Source: Atopobiaceae bacterium
Lineage (GTDB): Bacteria; Actinomycetota; Coriobacteriia; Coriobacteriales; Atopobiaceae
Length of the DNA stretch: 6,569 nt
Assembly: GCA_017460265.1 (NCBI GenBank)
Contig: JAFUBJ010000229.1
Location: 1 to 6,569, forward strand
Direction: 5' to 3'
Made by a program: the position numbers and the translations under genes. Each line of letters opens with the position of its first letter. Position 1 is the stretch's first letter. The notes below the pieces were generated by a model that searched no databases, was not told where the DNA came from, and saw only the letters and a list, made by a program, of their open reading frames with translations. Shown piece by piece: positions 1 to 5,335 of the stretch.

Positions 1-1
1 G

Positions 2-871
2 AGATACGCGATCGCGGAGTTGGACGAGGCCTATCCCCAGACTCTCCTTGAGCTCGAGAAGCCTCCCGAGCTGCTCCACGTCATAGGGGATCCTGCCGCG
101 CTCAAGCTGCCATCCCTTGCCGTCATCGGCGCGCGCCGCGCGACGCCGTACGGCCTGGCCGTGGCCGAGATGGCAGGGCGCATTGCCGCGGAGTGTGGCA
201 TTGCCCTCGTGTCGGGAGGGGCCATGGGCTGCGATGCCGCCGCGCTCAGGGCGGCGCAGCGTGCTGGGGGCGTCACCATCGTGGTCAGCGGCACGGGTGC
301 CGACAGGGTCTACCCACAGACCTCGCGGGACGTGTTCGAGGGGGCGCCCAAGGGAGGAGGCTGCGTCGTATCGTTGGAGCGGTGGGGCTCGCCGCCCGTG
401 CCCTACGCCTTTCCCAAGCGCAACAAGATTATCGCGGCGCTCTGCGAGGCGCTTCTGGTGGCCGAGGCGGGCGAGCGCTCGGGCACCTCGAGCACGGCGG
501 AATGCGCCTCGGACCTGGGGCGAACAATCTATGCCGTGCCAGGGTCGATCTTCTCTCCGGAATCCGTGGGCGCGAACCGGCTCATCTGCGAGGGGGCAGC
601 ACCCATCGTGTCCGAGGAGGACCTCGAGATGCGCATATCCCTCGACTTTGGCGCGGTGAGGCTCATGGTGCCTGGGCAGAGGAGGGACTTGGGCAGGATA
701 CTCTCTGCCTTGGTGGCACAGCCGATGCGACCGGACGACCTTGCCAACCGACTGGGCGAGCCAGCGTTGAATGTCTTGGTGGCGCTCTCCGACTACGAGG
801 CAACGGGCCTTGTCGTGAGGCTTCCCGATGGTCGGTACGCCCCGTCGCGAGATTGCCTCTTGTCGCGATAG
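2..871 (+). CDS. dprA: DNA processing protein DprA (5' partial)
   Basis: DprA/Smf binds single-stranded DNA in the cytoplasm, protects incoming DNA and loads RecA during transformation. The frame is open to the left edge (289 residues visible). A TTG at 20 is in frame but is unlikely to be the start, because the usual N-terminal SAM-like domain lies further upstream. Numbering from base 2, the Rossmann-fold core shows YP at 11-12, the phosphate-binding GARRATPYG at 43-51, SGGAMGCDAAAL at 71-82, RVYP at 102-105, FPKRNKIIAAL at 137-147, SGTSSTA at 160-166 and then an AVPG motif. A C-terminal winged-helix domain spans roughly 228-278. Several family signatures are altered: the usual GIDxxAH histidine is Leu82, and the usual SE after the second glycine-rich strand reads SLE. 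The stop TAG is at 869-871, and trmFO follows after 37 bases. The family assignment is secure; competence is not shown, since dprA is also kept by non-transformable bacteria. Confidence 0.93.
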   Translation, partial: RYAIAELDEAYPQTLLELEKPPELLHVIGDPAALKLPSLAVIGARRATPYGLAVAEMAGRIAAECGIALVSGGAMGCDAAALRAAQRAGGVTIVVSGTGADRVYPQTSRDVFEGAPKGGGCVVSLERWGSPPVPYAFPKRNKIIAALCEALLVAEAGERSGTSSTAECASDLGRTIYAVPGSIFSPESVGANRLICEGAAPIVSEEDLEMRISLDFGAVRLMVPGQRRDLGRILSALVAQPMRPDDLANRLGEPALNVLVALSDYEATGLVVRLPDGRYAPSRDCLLSR

Positions 872-895
872 AATGGATGGACTTGGCATGACGAA

Positions 896-902
896 AGGGG
901 AG
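896..902 (+). promoter_or_regulatory. Ribosome binding site setting the trmFO start
   Basis: AGGGGAG lies six bases before the ATG at 909. In-frame ATGs at 828 (inside dprA), 873 and 888 lack a comparable Shine-Dalgarno sequence. The FAD-binding strand also begins only about nine residues after the 909 start, as is usual for TrmFO. This site therefore favours 909. Confidence 0.7.
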
Positions 903-908
903 CCGGCT

Positions 909-2306
909 ATGGCAGAGGTCAGTTCAGACGAGCGAGTGTGCGTCATTGGGGCAGGTCTTGCGGGCTCCGAATGCGCGCTGCAGCTTGCGTTAAGGGGCAT
1001 TCCCGTGACCCTCGTCGAGCAGCGCCCTGTCCATAGCTCGCCTGCGCATCACACCGACCGCTTTGCCGAGCTCGTGTGTTCCAACTCCCTCAAGGCGACG
1101 CGTGCCGAGAGCGCGGCGGGCCTGCTCAAGGTCGAGCTGGACGCCATGGGCTGCCGCCTTCTTGACATTGCGCGGCGCTGTGCCGGTCCCGCGGGCGGCG
1201 CGCTCGCCGTCGACCGCGACGCCTTCTCGCAGGCCGTCACCGACGCCATCGAGAACGAGCCGCTCATCGATGTCGTCCGGCGGGAGGCGACCTCCATCCC
1301 CGAGGGGAGGGTCGTCATTGCCGCTGGCCCGCTCTGCTCAAACGACCTCTTCTCGTCCATCGCCGACCTCGTCGGGGGAGAACACCTCTCCTTCTTTGAT
1401 GCCGCCGCGCCCATCGTCGAGGCGGACTCCCTCGACCGGACGGTAATCTTCGAGCAGTCCCGCTATGGCGAGGAGGGAGAGGGAGACTACCTCAACTGCC
1501 CCATGACCAAAGAGGAGTACGAGGCGTTCTGGGAGGCGCTTGTGGGCGCCGACCGCGTCATCTCCAAGGACTTTGAGCGTTCGGACCTCTTCCAGGCCTG
1601 TCAGCCCGCCGAGGAGATCGCACGAAAGGGAAGGGATGCCCTGCGCTTTGGCGCCCTGAAGCCCGTGGGACTTGTTGACCCGCGGACGGGGCGTCGGCCT
1701 TGGGCTGCCGTGCAGCTGCGGGCAGAGAACGCGGAGCGCACTGCCTACACCCTCGTGGGGTTCCAGACCAACCTTACCTGGGGAGAGCAGGCACGCGTCT
1801 TTCGCATGATCCCAGGCCTGGGCGAGGCCACGTTTGCGCGCTACGGCGTCATGCATCGCAACTCCTTCGTTGACGCCCCTCGCGTGCTCGACCCCACTTT
1901 CGCGGTGCCTGGCACCACGGTGCGTCTCGCTGGCCAGATCACGGGCACCGAGGGCTATGTCGAGGCGATTGCCTCCTGCCTTCTGGACGCCGCACACACA
2001 GCCGCGGACATGAGGGGCCTCGCTCCCGTCCAGCTTCCTCGCACCACGTCGCTCGGGTCGCTCGTTGCCTACGCGACCGACCCCGCGACCAGTCCCTACC
2101 AGCCCATGCACGTGAACTTTGGCATCATTGCGCCGCTGGGCGGCGGGCGCATGGGCAAGCGCGAGCGCTATCGTGCCTACGCCGAGCGCGGCGTGCAAGA
2201 CCTGGGCGAGTACCTGGGCACGCGCACCGACCTCTTCCCGCACCTTGACCTCTCGGCCCTTGAGCTCCCACCCTTCGAGCCACGCTCTCAGAAGGGGAGG
2301 TCGTAG
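909..2306 (+). CDS. trmFO: Methylenetetrahydrofolate--tRNA-(uracil-5-)-methyltransferase TrmFO
   Basis: TrmFO (formerly Gid) is a cytoplasmic FAD enzyme. It uses 5,10-methylenetetrahydrofolate and NAD(P)H to methylate U54 in the T-loop of tRNA. From the ATG at 909 the protein has 465 residues, slightly longer than the usual 435-460. The N-terminal dinucleotide-binding motif is GAGLAG (14-19) after a short beta strand. FAELVCSNSLK (52-62) carries Cys57, LNCPMTKEEY is at 195-204, and FQACQPAEEIA carries Cys231. By spacing, Cys57 and Cys231 match the catalytic Cys53/Cys226 of the Bacillus enzyme (inference). Further family blocks follow: RFGALKPVGLVDPRTG, LVGFQTNLTWGEQ, YGVMHRNSF and AGQITGTEGYVEA, the last forming the C-terminal FAD-contacting part. 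In FQACQP the usual Met after Cys is Gln. The gene sits 37 bases after dprA and three before the recombinase, so it is probably part of one transcript. Paralogue GidA/MnmG is excluded by the LVCSNSL and LNCPM signatures and the shorter length. Confidence 0.95.
   Translation: MAEVSSDERVCVIGAGLAGSECALQLALRGIPVTLVEQRPVHSSPAHHTDRFAELVCSNSLKATRAESAAGLLKVELDAMGCRLLDIARRCAGPAGGALAVDRDAFSQAVTDAIENEPLIDVVRREATSIPEGRVVIAAGPLCSNDLFSSIADLVGGEHLSFFDAAAPIVEADSLDRTVIFEQSRYGEEGEGDYLNCPMTKEEYEAFWEALVGADRVISKDFERSDLFQACQPAEEIARKGRDALRFGALKPVGLVDPRTGRRPWAAVQLRAENAERTAYTLVGFQTNLTWGEQARVFRMIPGLGEATFARYGVMHRNSFVDAPRVLDPTFAVPGTTVRLAGQITGTEGYVEAIASCLLDAAHTAADMRGLAPVQLPRTTSLGSLVAYATDPATSPYQPMHVNFGIIAPLGGGRMGKRERYRAYAERGVQDLGEYLGTRTDLFPHLDLSALELPPFEPRSQKGRS
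2292..2300 (+). promoter_or_regulatory. Ribosome binding site for a TTG start, inside the trmFO end
   Basis: AAGGGGAGG lies nine bases before the TTG at 2310 and within the last codons of trmFO. It is the best Shine-Dalgarno match near the recombinase 5' end and supports the TTG rather than a downstream GTG near 2394. The arrangement suggests translational coupling to trmFO. Confidence 0.6.
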
Positions 2307-2309
2307 GCT

Positions 2310-3251
2310 TTGGGAGGGGAGGCCAAGAGTCGTTCGGCGTCGCAGGAGCGGTTTCGGTCCCAGGTTGCCGACTTCATCAGATACCTCTCGTCGGTGCGCA
2401 ACCTCTCTCCCAACACGGTGCGCGCCTACGAGTCGGACCTTGACGCGTATGCGTCCTGGGCAGAGCGCGAGGGTATAGACCCGCTCGAGGTCTCCCATCG
2501 CGACCTCAGATTCTTTCTTGCCGATCTTTCGCGGGCACGCTACACGACCCGCACCATCAACCGTCACCTTTCTGCCGTGAGGGCGCTCTATCGTTGGCTT
2601 CTGCACGAGGGGCTGACCGAGCGCGACGCGGCTGCCGCGGTGGCAAGCCCCAAGCTCGCCAAGACGCTACCCAAGACGATCTCTGACGCCGACGTGGCGC
2701 GCCTGCTTGAAAGCGTCGACACTGCCAGTGCGGCTGGCCTTCGCGACAGGGCCTTCCTCGAGCTTCTCTACGCGTCCGGCGCGCGCATCTCCGAGGTATC
2801 GGGTCTGGACGTCCGCGACGTGGACCTGCGCACCTCCCAGGTGCGTCTCTTCGGCAAGGGGTCCAAGGAGCGCATCGTGCCCCTGTACGACTCGTGCCTT
2901 GCCTGGGTGGGCCGCTATCTTGTCGAGGGTCGCCCCGAGCTTCTGGCAAGGCGGCGCGACGGCTCCACTACGCAAGCGCTTCTGCTCTCCACGAGGGGAA
3001 ACAGGATGTCGGCGGCCGCATTGAGGACCTGCTTCGAGAAGCACGCCCGGGCGGCCGGCCTGGACGGGTCGATCACCCCGCACGCCATGCGCCACTCCTT
3101 TGCGACCGAGCTTTTGGGTGGCGGCGCCGACATGCGCAGCGTCCAGGAGCTGCTGGGCCACGCGAGCCTCTCCACCACGCAGATATACACGCACCTTTCC
3201 GTGGACCGGCTGAAGGAGGCCGCGCGCCAGGCCCATCCGAGGGGGGAATAG
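2310..3251 (+). CDS. xerC: Site-specific tyrosine recombinase, XerC/XerD family
   Basis: Xer recombinases resolve chromosome dimers at dif sites during cell division by forming a 3'-phosphotyrosyl DNA intermediate. From the TTG start the protein has 313 residues, close to the family's usual 295-310. An N-terminal SAM-like core-binding domain covers about 14-100 (FIRYLSSVRNLSPNTVRAYESDL region). The C-terminal catalytic domain covers about 120-300. All catalytic residues are present: Arg159 (GARISE), Lys183 (GKGSKER), His258 and Arg261 (HAMRHSFAT), His284 (LLGHASLSTTQ) and nucleophile Tyr293 (QIYTH). The protein ends with the typical HPR tail. XerC and XerD are hard to separate by eye. The XerC label rests mainly on position, as xerC follows trmFO in Bacillus and lies near dprA and rpsB in several Gram-positives. 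An integrase is less likely given the core-gene context and lack of attachment sites or phage genes. No clear T-tailed terminator follows. Confidence 0.9.
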   Translation: MGGEAKSRSASQERFRSQVADFIRYLSSVRNLSPNTVRAYESDLDAYASWAEREGIDPLEVSHRDLRFFLADLSRARYTTRTINRHLSAVRALYRWLLHEGLTERDAAAAVASPKLAKTLPKTISDADVARLLESVDTASAAGLRDRAFLELLYASGARISEVSGLDVRDVDLRTSQVRLFGKGSKERIVPLYDSCLAWVGRYLVEGRPELLARRRDGSTTQALLLSTRGNRMSAAALRTCFEKHARAAGLDGSITPHAMRHSFATELLGGGADMRSVQELLGHASLSTTQIYTHLSVDRLKEAARQAHPRGE

Positions 3252-3322
3252 GACGTATGCGCACGTTGCGTCTGTGGAGCGCCCATGTGGGGAACTCTCG
3301 CGAGCGCAAATGCCATATGAGC

Positions 3323-3331
3323 TGCTATACT
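3323..3331 (+). promoter_or_regulatory. Predicted extended -10 promoter for rpsB-tsf
   Basis: TGC-TATACT combines an extended -10 TG dinucleotide (3323-3324) with a near-consensus -10 hexamer (3326-3331). No good TTGACA-like -35 lies 16-18 bases upstream, which fits an extended -10 promoter. Transcription would begin near 3337, giving a leader of about 134 nt before rpsB. The site lies in the only sizeable gap before rpsB, where a promoter is expected. It is predicted from the sequence only. Confidence 0.6.
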
Positions 3332-3336
3332 GTCTG

Positions 3337-3470
3337 ATTGCTGTGCGTCCGCACGGCATTAATTCGCACGCGTGACGACTCCAAGGCCACGGTGCCCAGG
3401 GCTCCAAGCCAGGTCCTGGGTGGTTTATGGGGGATGACCTCACGCGGAGGACCAACCATAGGAGGTTAAC
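3337..3470 (+). promoter_or_regulatory. Structured 5' leader of rpsB, possible S2 autoregulatory site
   Basis: The leader from the predicted start to the rpsB ATG contains several inverted repeats. GTGC/GCAC (3343-3346 with 3351-3354) forms a small tetraloop hairpin. CACGCGTG (3367-3374) is palindromic. CCCAGG/CCTGGG (3395-3400 with 3415-3420) forms a 6-bp stem with a 14-nt loop. CCTC (3438-3441) can pair either with GAGG at 3447-3450 or, extended as GACCTC (3436-3441), with GAGGTT at 3462-3467, which overlaps the strong AGGAGGT Shine-Dalgarno (3460-3466). S2 represses its own mRNA through the leader in E. coli, so similar control is plausible here, but no known leader family was recognised. 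The stems are short and unproven. Confidence 0.4.
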
Positions 3471-4232
3471 ATGGCTGTCAAGATCAACATCAAGACCCTG
3501 CTCGAGGCTGGCTGCCACTATGGCCACCAGACGCGCCGCTGGAACCCGAAGATGCGTCCGTACATCTTTGGCGAGCGCAACGGCATCTACATCCTTGACC
3601 TCAAGCAGACCGTCATCAACGCCGACCAGGCCTACACCTTCATTAAGGAGACCACCGCGAAGGGCGGCTCCGTCCTGTTCGTCGGCACCAAGAAGCAGGC
3701 CCAGGAGCCCATCGCCACCCAGGCCCAGCGCGCCAACATGCCCTACATCAACCAGCGTTGGCTCGGCGGCATGCTCACCAACTTCGTGACGATGCGTTCC
3801 CGCATCGAGCGCATGGAGGAGCTTGAGGCCATGGTCGAGGACGGCCGCATGGCTGCCCGCGGTAAGAAGGAGCAGGCTGTGCTCACCAAGGAGCTCGAGA
3901 AGCTCCAGCGCAACCTCGGCGGCGCCCGTACGATGAAGTCGCTGCCCGCGGCCATCTTCGTGGTCGACACCAAGCGCGAGGAGATCGCCATCAAGGAGGC
4001 CAACCGCCTTCACATCCCCGTGATCGGCATGCTCGACACCAACTCCGACCCCGACGTGGTTGACTACGGCATCCCCGCAAACGACGACGCCATCCGCTCC
4101 GTCGCCCTCATGTGCGAGCTCGTCGCCGACGCCGCCCTTGCCGGCTCTGGCAAGGAGCAGATCTCCGTCGAGGAGATGGCCGGCACCGAGGCTTCCGCCG
4201 AGGAGGCCGCCGAGGCCACGCCCGCTGAGTAA
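3471..4232 (+). CDS. rpsB: 30S ribosomal protein S2
   Basis: S2 is a small-subunit protein placed late in assembly, near the 30S head-body junction, where it helps S1 to bind. The 253-residue product opens with a near-canonical S2 signature at residues 8-28 (LLEAG, HYGHQTRRWNPKM), followed by PYIFGERNGIYILDL. VLFVGTKKQAQEP, NQRWLGGMLTNF, LPAAIFVVDTKRE and the PVIGMLDTNSDPD block follow in the family order. The length slightly exceeds the 241 residues of E. coli S2 because of an acidic, alanine-rich tail over roughly the last 28 residues, which varies between species. The ATG at 3471 is preceded by a strong AGGAGGT with short spacing. Third codon positions are strongly C-biased, as expected of a highly expressed gene. 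tsf follows after 40 bases, the classic rpsB-tsf pair. Confidence 0.98.
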   Translation: MAVKINIKTLLEAGCHYGHQTRRWNPKMRPYIFGERNGIYILDLKQTVINADQAYTFIKETTAKGGSVLFVGTKKQAQEPIATQAQRANMPYINQRWLGGMLTNFVTMRSRIERMEELEAMVEDGRMAARGKKEQAVLTKELEKLQRNLGGARTMKSLPAAIFVVDTKREEIAIKEANRLHIPVIGMLDTNSDPDVVDYGIPANDDAIRSVALMCELVADAALAGSGKEQISVEEMAGTEASAEEAAEATPAE

Positions 4233-4272
4233 CCCACCGCATCGACCACCTATTCCTTGAGGAGGAACGCAT

Positions 4273-5142
4273 ATGGCTCAGATTACCGCCGCTATGGTCA
4301 AGGAGCTCCGTCAGATTACCGACGCACCCATGATGGAGTGCAAGAAGGCCCTCACCGAGGCTGAGGGCGACATCGAGAAGGCCATCGACGTCCTGCGCGT
4401 CAACGGCCTTGCCAAGGCCGTCAAGAAGGCCGGCCGCGACACCAACGAGGGTGCCATCGCCACCTACATCACCGAGGACGGCAAGGTCGGCGCCATCGTC
4501 GAGGTTTCCTGCGAGACCGACTTCGTTGCCACCAACGCCAAGTTCAAGAGCTTCGTCACCGACCTCGCCAAGGTCGTCGCCGAGTGCGACCCGGCCGACA
4601 TCGACGCCCTCCTAGCCTGCCCGCTGAACCACGGCACCGTTGACGACGCCCTCAAGGAGAGCATCTTCGTCATCGGCGAGAACCAGAAGATCGTGCGCTT
4701 TGCCCGCATTGCCACCGACAACGGCGCCATCGCCTCCTACATCCACCACGACGGCAAGCACGCCGACCTCGTCGAGTTCTCGTTCGCCAACGACGGCACC
4801 GCCTCCAACGACGAGTTCAAGACCTGCGCTCACGACGTTGCCATGCAGGTCATCGCCGCCGACCCGATCTCTGCGACCCGCGACGACATCCCTGCTGACG
4901 TCATCGAGCACGAGACCGAGATCTACCGCGCACAGGCTGCCGAGTCCGGCCGTCCCGAGAAGTTCTGGGACGGCATCATCAACGGCCGCCTGAAGAAGTT
5001 CTTCCAGGAGCGTGCCCTGACCGAGCAGGCCTTCGTCAAGGACGGCAACGTCACCGTCTCCGAGCTTGCCGCCAACGTCTCCAAGTCCGTGGGCGACGAC
5101 ATCCAGATCGTTCGCTTCGTCCGCTTCAACTTCGGCGAGTAG
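4273..5142 (+). CDS. tsf: Translation elongation factor Ts
   Basis: EF-Ts is the cytoplasmic guanine-nucleotide exchange factor that reloads EF-Tu with GTP. The product has 289 residues (E. coli 283). An N-terminal UBA-like domain (about 1-50) holds the first family signature, here LRQITDAPMMECKKAL (12-27). The usual reading is LRxxTGAGMMDCKKAL, so Gly17 of the consensus is Asp and the later Asp is Glu. The core domain starts with GAIATYI and contains the second signature VSCETDFVA (78-86), whose Thr-Asp-Phe contacts EF-Tu. A second core repeat (GAIASYIHHDGK) and a C-terminal segment with RPEKFWDGIINGRLKKFF follow. The start ATG has AGGAGG at 4260-4265, seven bases upstream. The gene is presumably co-transcribed with rpsB from the promoter near 3323, and a strong hairpin lies downstream. 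Codon use is strongly C-ending, like rpsB. Confidence 0.98.
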   Translation: MAQITAAMVKELRQITDAPMMECKKALTEAEGDIEKAIDVLRVNGLAKAVKKAGRDTNEGAIATYITEDGKVGAIVEVSCETDFVATNAKFKSFVTDLAKVVAECDPADIDALLACPLNHGTVDDALKESIFVIGENQKIVRFARIATDNGAIASYIHHDGKHADLVEFSFANDGTASNDEFKTCAHDVAMQVIAADPISATRDDIPADVIEHETEIYRAQAAESGRPEKFWDGIINGRLKKFFQERALTEQAFVKDGNVTVSELAANVSKSVGDDIQIVRFVRFNFGE

Positions 5143-5177
5143 AAGGCAGCCAGCCTTTCCCACGTGTCTTTCATGTG
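5143..5177 (+). other. Two small hairpins directly after tsf
   Basis: AAGGC/GCCTT (5143-5147 with 5153-5157, loop AGCCA) begins on the base after the tsf stop. CACGTG can pair with CATGTG (5161-5166 with 5172-5177, one G-U pair, loop TCTTT). Both sit just ahead of the large stem at 5183-5219. They may protect the rpsB-tsf mRNA 3' end or assist termination, but short stems of this size also arise by chance. Confidence 0.35.
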
Positions 5178-5182
5178 ACCGC

Positions 5183-5219
5183 ATACGCCCCCTGAGCCAG
5201 ATCGGCCCAGGGGGCGTAT
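5183..5219 (+). terminator. Strong hairpin between tsf and pyrH, probable terminator
   Basis: ATACGCCCCCTG (5183-5194) is perfectly complementary to CAGGGGGCGTAT (5208-5219), a 12-bp GC-rich stem. After one mismatch it is extended by three inner pairs (5196-5198 with 5204-5206), leaving loop AGATC. It lies 40 bases past the tsf stop and before the predicted pyrH promoter, where rpsB-tsf transcription should end. The downstream sequence (TTAGTGAAG) lacks a proper T-tract, so termination may be partial or need help. On the opposite strand there is also no T-run. Confidence 0.65.
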
Positions 5220-5288
5220 TAGTGAAGAGCGCCTCTTACGTTGCTCTGGTGTCGCTGGTCGATGCCTCGCAAGGAGCAGCGGCAGCTC

Positions 5289-5297
5289 TGTTAGAAT
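5289..5297 (+). promoter_or_regulatory. Predicted extended -10 promoter for pyrH-frr
   Basis: TGT-TAGAAT combines a TG extension (5289-5290) with a -10 hexamer matching TATAAT at five of six positions (5292-5297). The -35 position 17 bases upstream (GCAAGG) is poor. It lies in a locally AT-rich patch within otherwise GC-rich DNA. The expected transcription start is near 5304, about 32 nt before the pyrH GTG. It shares the extended -10, weak -35 layout of the predicted rpsB promoter. Confidence 0.6.
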
Positions 5298-5325
5298 TTG
5301 TAAGAATATATCCCCGTGCTCCTTT

Positions 5326-5331
5326 GGGAGG
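5326..5331 (+). promoter_or_regulatory. Ribosome binding site setting the pyrH GTG start
   Basis: GGGAGG sits four bases before the GTG at 5336. The reading frame continues open far upstream with no stop as far as the end of tsf, so this site and the protein N-terminus decide the start. From 5336 the first conserved segment, KRVLLKLSGEAL, begins at residue 7, as is normal for UMP kinase. Confidence 0.75.
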
Positions 5332-5335
5332 TTCC

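Noticed and set aside
828..908. Longer trmFO starting at the ATG at 828 (or 873 or 888)
   Set aside because: The added residues do not resemble TrmFO, 828 would overlap dprA, and only 909 has a good Shine-Dalgarno.
1338..2606. Long minus-strand open frame of 422 codons opposite trmFO and the recombinase
   Set aside because: It is a mirror of GC-rich coding DNA. The protein has no recognisable domain, the sense strand carries clear family motifs throughout, and no ribosome binding site supports it.
2310..3251. Recombinase as an integrase of a mobile element
   Set aside because: The length, the full Xer motif set, the HPR tail and the core-gene neighbours fit a housekeeping Xer protein. No attachment repeats, tRNA gene or phage genes are visible.
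3252..3322. A terminator for the dprA-trmFO-recombinase unit
   Set aside because: Only short palindromes such as CTCGCGAG (3297-3304) are present, with no long stem and no T-tract. Read-through into rpsB or factor-dependent ending cannot be excluded.
2667..4013. Minus-strand open frame of 448 codons spanning the recombinase, the intergenic leader and rpsB
   Set aside because: It crosses two well-identified genes and a promoter region on the other strand. Its composition is a by-product of codon bias.
5066..5335. N-terminal extension of pyrH back into tsf
   Set aside because: The extra residues run out of frame through tsf, a strong hairpin and the predicted promoter. UMP kinase normally begins where the GTG at 5336 places it.
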